From Candidatus Competibacteraceae bacterium (lineage in GTDB: Bacteria > Pseudomonadota > Gammaproteobacteria > Competibacterales > Competibacteraceae): a DNA stretch of 64,000 nt. Below are positions 8,932 to 17,361 of this stretch, piece by piece (the stretch's first letter is position 1; every line of letters begins with the position of its first letter). Location: assembly GCA_016712625.1 (NCBI GenBank), contig JADJQQ010000001.1:186001-250000 (forward strand), given 5' to 3'. The translations under genes were made by a program, and so were the position numbers. The notes under the pieces are model-generated. The model made no database searches, was not told the DNA's origin, and worked only from the letters and a program-made list of their open reading frames with translations.

Positions 8932-9426
8932 ATGACTGTTGTTCGACCTCTGTTGACCGTTTTGCTGGCCGTGCTGCTCAGCGGCTGCGAACCCGAATCG
9001 CCCATGCTCAGAATCGGCTCGCCAGCCCCGGCTTTCGTGCTGAATCAGCTCGATGGCGTCGCCAGCCGTTTCCCGGAACAGTATGCCAACCACGTAGTCG
9101 CCATCCGATTTTGGGCCGATTGGTGCCCCTTTTGTCGCAGCGAAATGACGGCGTTAGAACCCGTCTATCGTCAGTACCGCGACCGGGGCTTGGTGATATT
9201 AGCCATCAATGTTCTGCAACCGCCCGAAATTGTTCGGCCGTTTATCAAGCAACTCGGCATCTCTTACGACATACTGCTCGACGCCCAGGGCAACGTGACG
9301 CGCCAATACCAAGTCATGGCGCTGCCAGTAACCTATATTATCGACCGAAAAGGCATCATTCGCGCACGCATTCTCGGTGAATCTACGCCTGAGGTGTTCG
9401 CCAAAGAAATTACAGGTTTGTTATAA
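8932..9426 (+). CDS. TlpA/ResA-type thioredoxin-fold lipoprotein
   Basis: Periplasm-facing thiol-disulfide oxidoreductase anchored by lipid. The signal peptide ends in the lipobox LLSGC (Cys near residue 19). The redox motif is WCPFC in FWADWCPFCRSEM, and the cis-Pro loop is LPVTYIIDRKG. 164 residues, normal for the family. It starts the run TlpA-like, NosL-like 1, NosL-like 2, cobM; 60 bp separate it from the next gene. Such proteins often keep metal-site cysteines reduced, and both following proteins carry CxxCGM motifs, so a role in reducing those thiols is a reasonable inference. Confidence 0.88.
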   Translation: MTVVRPLLTVLLAVLLSGCEPESPMLRIGSPAPAFVLNQLDGVASRFPEQYANHVVAIRFWADWCPFCRSEMTALEPVYRQYRDRGLVILAINVLQPPEIVRPFIKQLGISYDILLDAQGNVTRQYQVMALPVTYIIDRKGIIRARILGESTPEVFAKEITGLL

Positions 9427-9486
9427 GGTTTTTAGCGATGGCGGTATACTAAAGTCGTCATCCGACAACAAGGAATCTCACCGCCA

Positions 9487-10112
9487 ATGAACAATAACCA
9501 TAATCCCGAACGCCGCCAGATGCTTCGCCTGCTTACCGTGGCGGGAGCCACCGCCAGCCTCGCTTCGCTAAGTCCGCCCGCGCTGGCCGCCCAGTGCGAA
9601 AACGACGGCACGCCGCTGCAATTCATCCCAAAACAGCGGCCGACCCCAAACCGCTCGATAACGAACGCAGCAAATACCCTAAATGCCCTTACTGTGGGAT
9701 GGATCGCAAGCAATATCATCATAGCCGTCATTTGGTGCATTATCAGGATGAGCTGGTGGACGCCACGTGCTCCTTGCATTGCGCCGCATTGAGCCTAGCG
9801 ATCAATTTAGATCGCGGGCCCAAGGCGATTTACGCCGCCGATTTTGGCGCCAAGGCCGACCCCAAGCCACTGGTCGATGCAGAGACAGCCACGTATTTGA
9901 TCGGTTCGAAATTGCCAGGCGTCATGACCAAACAAAGCAAGGTCGCGTTTGCCGCCAAGACCGCGGCGGAAGCCGCCAAAACCGAACAAGGCGGCGAACT
10001 GGGCGATTTTGATACCGCCCTGCAAGCCGCTTATCAAAGCATGGCGAGCGATACGCTGATAATTCGCAAGAAGCGCGCCGAGAAAAGGCATCAAAGCGCC
10101 GGGCACGGTTAA
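9487..10112 (+). CDS. NosL-like metal-binding protein, Tat-exported, frameshifted
   Basis: Two frames make one protein. Frame one (9487-9633) encodes a twin-arginine signal, ERRQMLRLLTVAG with cleavage near PALAA, and mature start QCENDGTPLQFIPK. Frame two continues as TAADPKPLDNERSKYPKCPY and holds the CPYCGM motif, then HLVHYQDELVDATCSLHC. The break is at CCCAAAAC (9627-9634); one more A restores a 208-residue protein. The same heptamer read C-CCA-AAA is also a formal -1 slippery site. NosL relatives bind copper for nitrous oxide reductase assembly. Here the neighbours are cobalamin genes. The stop TAA overlaps the next ATG as TAATG. Confidence 0.8.
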
Positions 10113-10624
10113 TGAAACCCGCCAGCGTTCGGCCTTCAGGCGCAATCTGGCTGGCGCTGGCGCTCTGGCTACTCAGCCTGTCCCCCGCTTGGAGCGAGGG
10201 CTTGGCATTGCCCGCGCCCGGCCCCAAGGACACCTGCCCGGTGTGCGGGATGTTCGTCAGCCTCTATCCCGACTGGCTAGCCACAGCCTTGTACAAGGAC
10301 GGTCATATGCACCATTTCGATGGCCCTAAGGATTTATTCAAATATCTGCTGGATTTGAATAAATATGCGCCGGGCCACAGCCAGGCGGATATCGCCACCA
10401 TCGGCGTCACTGATTATTACGGCGTAACCAAAATCGATGCGCGCGCCGCTTGGTACGTGATTGGCTCCGATGTGCTGGGGCCGATGGGCCATGAGCTGGT
10501 GCCGCTGGCGACAGAGGCTGAAGCCCAGGACTTTCTCCGCGATCATAAGGGTAAGCGCATTCTTCATTTCGATAATGTCACGCCGACACTGCTCGAAAAC
10601 CTTGACCACGGAAAATTTGAATGA
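10112..10624 (+). CDS. NosL family protein
   Basis: Second NosL-like protein, 170 residues. An N-terminal hydrophobic segment (LALALWLLSLSPAWSEG) is a signal peptide. The mature part begins with the metal motif DTCPVCGMFV, then HHFDGPKDLFKYLL and YVIGSDVLGPMGHELVPL, both typical of NosL. There is no lipobox Cys at the cleavage site, unlike classical NosL lipoproteins. It starts in the stop codon of the first NosL-like gene, and its own TGA overlaps the cobM ATG (ATGA at 10621-10624), so expression is probably translationally coupled on both sides. No nosZ or other nitrous oxide reductase gene is visible in the window. Confidence 0.88.
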   Translation: MKPASVRPSGAIWLALALWLLSLSPAWSEGLALPAPGPKDTCPVCGMFVSLYPDWLATALYKDGHMHHFDGPKDLFKYLLDLNKYAPGHSQADIATIGVTDYYGVTKIDARAAWYVIGSDVLGPMGHELVPLATEAEAQDFLRDHKGKRILHFDNVTPTLLENLDHGKFE

Positions 10625-11385
10625 CCGTCTACTTTATCGGCGCTGGCCCCGGCGACCCGGAACTCATTACCGTTAAAGGTCAGCGCTTAATTCGGGAATG
10701 TCCGCTCGTGCTGTACGCCGGTTCGTTGGTTCCCAAGGAGGTGGTGCTGACCGCCAACCCGACAGTGGAAATCGTCAATACCGCCGATTTAAGCCTGGAA
10801 GACATCATTAGCCGGATTCGCCTTGCGCACGAACGCGGCTGGAATGTGGCGCGCGTCCATACCGGCGATCCCGCGCTCTACGGGGCCATCGGCGAGCAGA
10901 TTCGGGAACTGGAGAAGCTCGGAATTACCTACGAAGTCATTCCCGGCGTCACCGCCGCCTTTGCTGGGGCGGCGATGCTGCGGCGGGAACTGACGTTGCC
11001 CGGCATCAGCCAGACCATCATTCTGACGCGCCATGCTGGTAAAACGCCGATGCCAGAGGGTGAAAGCCTGCCTGAACTGGCCCGGCATCGAGCCACCATG
11101 GCAATTTATTTGAGCGTGGATAAGCTGTCGGAAATCGTGACGGAACTCGTTCCCCACTATGGCGTTGACTGCCCAGTGGCGGTACTCCATCGGGTGTCGT
11201 GGCCGGATCAGGATGGCGTGGTCGGCACCTTGGCCGACATCGTGGCACAGGTCAACGCCAAGGGATTCACCCGCACGGCCCTGATTCTGGTCGGGCGGGT
11301 GGTGCAACCGGCTGGATTTTCGCCGTCCTATCTCTATAGCGCGGAACATGCCGCCTGGTATCGGCAACAAGCCACCACTGATTGA
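10621..11385 (+). CDS. cobM: Precorrin-4 C(11)-methyltransferase
   Basis: SAM-dependent methylation of the corrin ring at C11 (CobM in the aerobic, CbiF in the anaerobic route). Tetrapyrrole methylase fold, 254 residues, normal length: FIGAGPGDPELITVKGQRLI at the start, YAGSLVP, RVHTGDPALYGAI and EVIPGVTAAFAGAA, all classical. With cbiD and cobK on the opposite strand nearby, the anaerobic (cobalt-first) route is likelier, making cbiF the functional name. Start overlaps the NosL-like gene by 4 bases. It converges on the YebE-like gene. Confidence 0.95.
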   Translation: MTVYFIGAGPGDPELITVKGQRLIRECPLVLYAGSLVPKEVVLTANPTVEIVNTADLSLEDIISRIRLAHERGWNVARVHTGDPALYGAIGEQIRELEKLGITYEVIPGVTAAFAGAAMLRRELTLPGISQTIILTRHAGKTPMPEGESLPELARHRATMAIYLSVDKLSEIVTELVPHYGVDCPVAVLHRVSWPDQDGVVGTLADIVAQVNAKGFTRTALILVGRVVQPAGFSPSYLYSAEHAAWYRQQATTD

Positions 11386-11430
11386 GCGAACGGCGGGCGC
11401 TCCATCGACCATCGTCCGCCATGGCTGGCT

Positions 11431-12116
11431 TTATGCTTTAGCCTGATCCAGCAAGTCGGAAACCAGGTCAGGCGAGAGTTTGAGTTCCTGGCCAGCTCCT
11501 CCAGATAGGCTTTTTCCGCTGGGCTATCAATGTTGATCGCCAGCAGCGACGTGAGATAGATTTCGGCGGCGGCGGCCGGCGAATCCGCGCCAGCGGCGAC
11601 TTCCTTGACGCTTAATGGTTTGCTGAGTTCGTTTTTAACAAAATGCAAGGCGTCGGGATCAAGATTCAATTTTTGCAAATAAGCGTCTAGCTTGGCTTGT
11701 TCTGCTTCGTCGATATGCCCGTCCGCCTTGCAGGCGGCCAACATCGCCCGCAACAGCGCAAAGCTGCGCTGATTGAGCGGCGGCCCACTTAAGGCGGTGA
11801 CCGGCTCTCCCGCATCGATCGGTGCGCCACCCTGCTTGGCCTGCCAATCCTGGAAGGTCTTGTAAGCCAGCCCACCAATCGCCCCCAAGCTGCCCAGTTT
11901 CAAAGCCAGCCCGGTTAAACCCCGCCCAGCGCGAGTACCCAGCAGTAGCGCCGCGACGCCAGCCGCCGCCGCGCCCTTACCCATGCTCGACCATGCGGCA
12001 TCGCGTTGGGAACCGCTATCCGGAATGTCGAGTTTTTGCTCAATCATATCCTGGCCCTTCGTCACCAGATCGCGACCGGATTGCAACAGCTGATCGAATA
12101 ACGCGCTAACATCCAT
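11431..12116 (-). CDS. YebE-like DUF533/TerB-type protein, frameshifted near its end
   Basis: Tellurite-resistance TerB-like fold protein related to E. coli YebE; function unknown. It has a Gly/Ala-rich hydrophobic segment (GKGAAAAGVAALLLGTRAG) and a C-terminal helical domain with acidic turns (LAACKADGHIDEAEQAKLDA, SLLAINIDSPAEKAYLEELA). After that the reading frame turns to non-family sequence running to 11334. One extra base at the CC of 11490-11491 restores ELKLSPDLVSDLLDQAKA and a TAA at 11431-11433, giving 228 residues and ending before the converging cobM gene. ATG 12116 has GAGGAG with 7 nt spacing, so the upstream ATG at 12131 is rejected. Confidence 0.78.
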
Positions 12117-12278
12117 AGAAACACTCCTCATGTGATTTTAAATCGACCGCAACATTTCACTGCTGGGGAACCCGTCTCTAACTTTCCCTACCACCGAAGC
12201 TCCACGAACGGAGTGTAAGGTTAATCAGACAAAAAAACAGCAAACTAACGAGTAAGCGCCTATCTGAACTCGCGTGGA

Positions 12279-12995
12279 TTAGGAAAGTTCGGCGGCCAAG
12301 GATCGGATCTCGTCAAACGTTCGCTCCACCACTGGCAAGATGGGGCGCTCAAGCATCACGACTTCGACGCCAAGCTGACGCGCGGCGATCAATTTCGCCT
12401 CGACCGCCCTGCCCCCGCTATTCTTGGCCACCAGCACGTCGATTCGATAATCCCGCATTAAGGCCACTTCGTGCTCCCGCTTAAAGGGGCCAGTCGCGCA
12501 GAGTAGGGTCAAGCGCGGCGAAACCAGCGGTTGCGCCGCCAGACAGCGCACCAACCAATATTGATCGAGCGGAATTTCAGCATCATGACGCAATGGCTCC
12601 AAGCCGATGGTAAAGAATGGGCGTTTAAATCCCGCCAAGGCTGTGATGATCTCCGACCAGTCAGCCACCCTGCGCCAGTCATCACCGGGTTCAGGCGACC
12701 ACGCCGGCCGCTGGTAAGCCCACAACGGAACAGCCGCCGCGTCCGCTGCGTGCACGGCATTGTGGCTGATTTGGGCGGCAAAGGGATGAGTAGCGTCGAT
12801 CAGCAACTCAATGTGATTTGCGCGCAAAAACGCGGCTAGGCCGTCGCCGCCGCCGAAGCCGCCAACCCGTACCGCACAGGTTAAATCGGGTATTTTGCCC
12901 TTACCGGCAAGGCTATAAATCACCGCATGAACCGGGGTCAGCCGCCGCGCTAACTCCACCGCTTCTCCGGTACCGCCCAGAATCAAGATGCGCAT
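12279..12995 (-). CDS. cobK: Precorrin-6A reductase
   Basis: NAD(P)H-dependent reduction of precorrin-6A (CobK) or cobalt-precorrin-6A (CbiJ). 238 residues, normal length. Motifs: RILILGGTGEAVELARRL, GGFGG, LLIDATHPFAAQIS and VAKNSGG followed by AKLIAARQLGVEVVMLERP. It follows cbiD with a one-base overlap (TAATG), so the two are translationally coupled. Pairing with cbiD makes the cobalt-containing substrate (CbiJ activity) more likely. Confidence 0.94.
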   Translation of the reverse strand: MRILILGGTGEAVELARRLTPVHAVIYSLAGKGKIPDLTCAVRVGGFGGGDGLAAFLRANHIELLIDATHPFAAQISHNAVHAADAAAVPLWAYQRPAWSPEPGDDWRRVADWSEIITALAGFKRPFFTIGLEPLRHDAEIPLDQYWLVRCLAAQPLVSPRLTLLCATGPFKREHEVALMRDYRIDVLVAKNSGGRAVEAKLIAARQLGVEVVMLERPILPVVERTFDEIRSLAAELS

Positions 12996-14089
12996 TAGGC
13001 AAAATCGGCATGGCCCACCGGTCGCCCTTCGCGATCAATGGCCCAGATTTCCACCGCCACGGCGGCGGGTAAGAGGGTACGGGCTTGGTTGCGCGCCAGC
13101 GTACAAATCCGATCACCCAATGGCAATTTCGCGGCGTGCGCCAACGCCAAGGCTCGCTGACTGGTGTTGGTGGCGCGTATCGCTTCTTGCAATTCCCCAT
13201 CGCCACCCAACGCCGCTGCTTCCACCGCCAGCAAATCAAGATCGACGCTGGAATGGCGGCTGTGTAAATCGAGATGCCCCGCCGCGAGCTTGCTGATCTT
13301 CCCAAAACCACCGATCAGGCTCAGTTGCGGCACTGGCGACCGCCGCAGATGTTTGAGCACCGCCCCGGCAAAATCCCCCATTTCGATCAGCGCGATGTCC
13401 GGTAGTCCATAATGGGCGCGAATGGTTTGCTCGCTGGTGGCGCCCGTGCAAGCGGCGATGTGGCTCAAACCGTTGGCGCGGGCCACATCGATGGCCTGAT
13501 GGATCGACGCGATGTAGGCCGAACAGGAAAACGGTCGGACGATGCCGGTGGTGCCGAGAATCGATAGGCCGCCGACGATGCCTAAGCGGGGATTCAACGT
13601 CTTGCGCGCCAGCTCCGCTCCATTTTCGAGCGCGATAGTGACCTCGAAACCACCGTGATAGCCATAATCCGTCGCCAATTTGGTCAGATGTGCAGCGATC
13701 ATCCGGCGCGGCGTCGGGTTGATGGCCGGTTCTCCGACCGAAATCGGCAATCCTGGCCGGGTCACGATTCCCACCCCGGCTCCCGCATGAAAACGCACGC
13801 CGGGCGCGTCACTTAACTGGATTTGCGCCGCGATCAAAGCACCATGGGTTACATCGGGGTCATCACCGGCGTCCTTAACCGTCGCCGCTTCGGCGCCCGT
13901 TGCCGTCCGCCGGCAATATTCCAAGCGAAATAACGGACGTTGGCCGCGCGGCAAGGTGATCTCTATCTGATCCAATGCGGTTCCGGCCAACAAGCGGTAG
14001 GCCGCCGCCAGGCTAACCGCGGTCGCACACGCGCCAGTGGTGTAGCCATAGCGCAAAGCTTTATGAGTCTCGGGGGTTTCGGCGCGCAT
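12995..14089 (-). CDS. cbiD: Cobalt-precorrin-5B (C1)-methyltransferase
   Basis: SAM-dependent C1 methylation in the anaerobic cobalamin pathway. CbiD signature near the start is LRYGYTTGACATAVSLAA, followed by VTIALENGAELARKTLNPRL, the ILGTTGIVRPFS loop and GDFAGAVLKHLR. The longest frame begins with a TTG at 14149, but the ATG at 14089 gives the usual N-terminus MRAETPETHKALRYGYTTGA (364 residues). No strong Shine-Dalgarno precedes it. First gene of a cbiD-cobK pair. I found no cobalamin riboswitch upstream. Confidence 0.94.
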   Translation of the reverse strand: MRAETPETHKALRYGYTTGACATAVSLAAAYRLLAGTALDQIEITLPRGQRPLFRLEYCRRTATGAEAATVKDAGDDPDVTHGALIAAQIQLSDAPGVRFHAGAGVGIVTRPGLPISVGEPAINPTPRRMIAAHLTKLATDYGYHGGFEVTIALENGAELARKTLNPRLGIVGGLSILGTTGIVRPFSCSAYIASIHQAIDVARANGLSHIAACTGATSEQTIRAHYGLPDIALIEMGDFAGAVLKHLRRSPVPQLSLIGGFGKISKLAAGHLDLHSRHSSVDLDLLAVEAAALGGDGELQEAIRATNTSQRALALAHAAKLPLGDRICTLARNQARTLLPAAVAVEIWAIDREGRPVGHADFA

Positions 14090-14264
14090 GGGTGACGGGC
14101 TTGTTGGCAACTTATAGATTAATCTTCGTGCGGTAGAGTAGGCGGCCAATCCGCTATCAAGGCCCTGGAAACTCGGATAAACTCCAAAAAATTATCATGT
14201 CGGCCATCCGTCCCGTCGCGAGCAAGACCCCCTCATCATATCGGGCACGACTGAGGAGCGTTTT

Positions 14265-14630
14265 ATGAAAAATCAGGAACTTTTTCAAGGAATCGAACAA
14301 TACCAATCCTTTGCCACCGGTGAAGCCATCTTCCGCGAGGGCGACCAGGGCCGTAACATGTATATCGTAGCTGAAGGTCAAGTCGATATCGTCTTGGGTG
14401 GACGCATTCTGGAAACGGTCAATCCAGGCGGCATTCTCGGCGAACTGGCGCTGATCGATGACAAGCCGCGCAGCGCCTCGGCCATCGCTAAAACCGATTG
14501 CCTGCTGGCTCCCGTCAATCGGGAACACTTTCTAACCCTGGTGCAACGCACTCCGCTCTTCGCCTTGCAAGTGATGCGAGCGATCACCGAGCGGTTGCGC
14601 CGGACCAACAGCTTGCTCGCCGCCCGATAA
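14265..14630 (+). CDS. Stand-alone cyclic nucleotide-binding domain protein
   Basis: Crp-type cNMP-binding beta-barrel of 121 residues with no helix-turn-helix or other domain. The phosphate-binding cassette is GGILGELALIDDKPRSASA, with the Glu and Arg that contact cyclic nucleotide. EGDQGRNMYIVAEGQVDIVL is the preceding barrel. GAGGAG lies 8 nt before the ATG. Without an output domain it may act by protein contact or simply bind ligand. It is about 185 bp upstream of the ATP-grasp gene on the same strand; a functional link is possible but unproven. Confidence 0.88.
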   Translation: MKNQELFQGIEQYQSFATGEAIFREGDQGRNMYIVAEGQVDIVLGGRILETVNPGGILGELALIDDKPRSASAIAKTDCLLAPVNREHFLTLVQRTPLFALQVMRAITERLRRTNSLLAAR

Positions 14631-14814
14631 CATCACACACGCCTACCCCGTGGTTCACAAGCCCGACCCAATTTAATTTTTTACGACAAAGGCAGATTAT
14701 TTGCATTCATCATTCCAATTAATTTCTCCGTCAGCTCATGGTTCAAAGATGTTTCAAGCATGATCGCGCTAACCTGTCTGCTTATTCGCAGTGATTTCGT
14801 CCTTGGAGACGCCC

Positions 14815-17361
14815 ATGATTGAAGCGTCTGTTGCTCATAAAGAGCGTCCCCTCTCGCCAGGCGACACGCTGCTCGATCACTATTCGGTTGCCGAGTCAGG
14901 CTATGACGAGATGTGTTCGGGCCCTGGCGTTCTGCGGCCGCATTGGCAAGATTTAGTGCACTTGTTGGAACAGCTCGGCGGAGCGGAACTAGAGCGCCGC
15001 CACACCGAAATCCAGCGCCTGCTGCAAGCCGATGGCGTCACCTACAACGCCTATGGCGACCCGCACGGCTACCAACACTGGTTGGTCGACAACATTCCAC
15101 TCTTGATGACCGGCGAGGAATGGAGCGAGCTGGCGGCGGGCATGGCGCAGCGCTCGCGGTTGTTAAACGCGCTGCTGGCCGATCTTTATGGGCCGCGCAT
15201 GACCATCCGTCAGGGCTGGCTGCCGCCCGAATTGATTTTCTCCCATCCCGGTTTTCTTCCCGCCTGCCACCAGTCGCTTCCAGAAGGACGCCGCTGGTTG
15301 GTGTTTCACGGCATTGATCTCGCTCGCGGGCCGGATGGGCTATTTCGCGCTTACGGCGACCGCGCCCAATCGCCTTCAGGGGCCGGTTATGCCTTGGAAA
15401 ATCGCATCCTTCTGGCCCGCGCGCTACCGATGATCTACCGCGACGCTCCGTTGCGCCGGCTGGCCAGTTTTTTGGAGACGGAACGCGCCACCCTCGCCAA
15501 CTTGGCGCGCCATCACCCAGAAAATCCACATGTGGTGTTGCTGACTCCCGGCCCCAACAGCCCGGTGTATTTCGAGCACGCCTATCTGGCCAATTATCTG
15601 TCGATCAGCTTGGTCGAGGGTGAGGATCTGGTGGTGCGCGATAGCCGGGTTTGGCTGAAAACCCTCGGCGGGCTGCGGCCTATTGATGTCATTATGCGCC
15701 GGGTCGCCGATGATTTTTGCGATCCGCTGGAATTGCGCGGCGATTCCCTACTGGGCGTTCCCGGTTTGTTGCAGGCGGTGCGCCGAGATCATGTCGCCCT
15801 CGCCAACGCCTTGGGCAGCTGGATCGTCGAAACGCCTGGAATCCTCCCTTTCCTACCGTTGCTGTGCCAGCAATTGCTGGATGAAGATCTTAAATTACCT
15901 TCCATACCGACGTGGTGGTGCGGCCGGCCGGCCGATCTAAGCCATGTCTTGGCTCATCTCGACCGGCTGGTGGTGCGTTCGATCCTACCTAACCAACCCT
16001 ACTGGGAAGGCAACCAACTGGATGAGAAGACACGGCGGACGCTGATGGATCGGATGCAAGCGGCTCCGCATCTGTTCGTTGGCCAGGAGTCGATGCCCTT
16101 ATCCACCGCGCCGGTGTTGGAGAAAGGTCAGCTGACGCCGCGCCCCGTCATGCTGCGCGGATTCGCGGTGGCGGAGGATGATGGCTATCGGGTGATGCCG
16201 GGCGGTTTGTGCCGGGTATCGAACGGACTGGAAACCGTCCAAGCAACCCTGCAAAAAGGCGGCATCAGCAAGGATTGGTGGGTGCTGGCCCCTACCCCGC
16301 AACGTCACGTCAGCCTGCTGCGTCAGGCTTATGGCCCCATCGTGGTCACCCGCGATGGCAACGACCTGCCCAGTCGGGTGGCGGATAATTTGTTCTGGCT
16401 CGGCCGCTATAGCGAGCGGCTTGACGGCATCGCTCGATTGCTGCGGGAAGCGCTGGGGCGACTGCTGGAATGGGAGCAGGACAATACCGACGAACGCTGC
16501 CTGGACGATTTGCTCGATGCCTTGGAAATTCCGGTGCCGCCGGTGGCGGAATCGCCGCGCGCCCGTTTTTTCGCCTTGCGAGAGGCATTGCTGGACCTGT
16601 TGCTGGAACCCACGCATCCTAGCAGCATGCAAGCCTTGTTCAGCGGGATATTGCGGACTGGCGGGGCCGTGCGCAACCATCTGGGCGACGACAGCTGGCG
16701 GCTGATCAACCGCTTGCAACACAATATCCAAGAGAGGCCCATCGAGTCGAGCGCCCGACAAGCACGGGATTCGCTGGAAAGAAATTTAACGATGATGGCC
16801 GCTTTCTGCGGTCTGTGCAACGAAACCATGCCCCATCATCAGGGTTGGCTGTTTTTCGACATTGGCCGCTATCTGGAACGGGTGTTGCGGACCTTGGATC
16901 TGTTCCATCTGGCCTTTATTACCGCCCGCAATCCAGGGTTGCCGCTGTGGGAAGTTGTCCTCGCCATCACCGACAACCTCACCGTCTACCGGCGTCGCTA
17001 CCGCTCGGCCTTGCACCCGACCGCGATCATTGACCTGCTGCTATTCGATACCGACAATCCCCGATCCGTGGGTTATCAGTTGCGGCGCTTGCAACGGAAC
17101 ATCGCTCGGCTGCATCGCCCCGACAACTCGCCTTATCGCACCGCCGAGGAGCGGTTGATCCTGGAAGCGTTCACCACCCTGCAACTGGCCGATATCGAGG
17201 CGCTGGCGGCCTTGACCCATGATAGCACCCGTTCCAGCATCGAATTGACGCGGTTACTGGACGCCATCCAGAAACCGCTACTGAGTCTGTCGGATGCCTT
17301 GGCCCACAGCCATTTCAGCCATGCGGAAGTTCCCCGCCAACTGGTCACCATGCAGCCGTGA
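14815..17361 (+). CDS. Circularly permuted ATP-grasp / alpha-E fusion protein
   Basis: 848 residues. The N-terminal half is the circularly permuted ATP-grasp domain found beside transglutaminases: DGVTYNAYGDP, ALENRILLARALP, LLTPGPNSPVYFEHAYLA, DVIMRRVADDFCDPLELR and a conserved ending TPRPVMLRGFAVAEDDGYRV. The C-terminal half is the helical alpha-E domain, beginning near SRVADNLFWLGRYSERLDGI and ending FSHAEVPRQLV. In many genomes these are two genes; here they are fused. The domain set is predicted to ligate amino acids to amine or peptide substrates, product unknown. ATG 14815 has GGAG 6 nt upstream; GTG 14791 has none. It overlaps the transglutaminase gene by 4 bases. Confidence 0.9.
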   Translation: MIEASVAHKERPLSPGDTLLDHYSVAESGYDEMCSGPGVLRPHWQDLVHLLEQLGGAELERRHTEIQRLLQADGVTYNAYGDPHGYQHWLVDNIPLLMTGEEWSELAAGMAQRSRLLNALLADLYGPRMTIRQGWLPPELIFSHPGFLPACHQSLPEGRRWLVFHGIDLARGPDGLFRAYGDRAQSPSGAGYALENRILLARALPMIYRDAPLRRLASFLETERATLANLARHHPENPHVVLLTPGPNSPVYFEHAYLANYLSISLVEGEDLVVRDSRVWLKTLGGLRPIDVIMRRVADDFCDPLELRGDSLLGVPGLLQAVRRDHVALANALGSWIVETPGILPFLPLLCQQLLDEDLKLPSIPTWWCGRPADLSHVLAHLDRLVVRSILPNQPYWEGNQLDEKTRRTLMDRMQAAPHLFVGQESMPLSTAPVLEKGQLTPRPVMLRGFAVAEDDGYRVMPGGLCRVSNGLETVQATLQKGGISKDWWVLAPTPQRHVSLLRQAYGPIVVTRDGNDLPSRVADNLFWLGRYSERLDGIARLLREALGRLLEWEQDNTDERCLDDLLDALEIPVPPVAESPRARFFALREALLDLLLEPTHPSSMQALFSGILRTGGAVRNHLGDDSWRLINRLQHNIQERPIESSARQARDSLERNLTMMAAFCGLCNETMPHHQGWLFFDIGRYLERVLRTLDLFHLAFITARNPGLPLWEVVLAITDNLTVYRRRYRSALHPTAIIDLLLFDTDNPRSVGYQLRRLQRNIARLHRPDNSPYRTAEERLILEAFTTLQLADIEALAALTHDSTRSSIELTRLLDAIQKPLLSLSDALAHSHFSHAEVPRQLVTMQP

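Noticed and set aside
12900..14264. Cobalamin riboswitch upstream of cbiD or cobM
   Set aside because: No B12-box-like sequence was recognised before either gene.
14157..14528. 123-codon open frame antisense to the cNMP-binding protein
   Set aside because: The + strand protein has a clear phosphate-binding cassette and ribosome site; this frame has neither.
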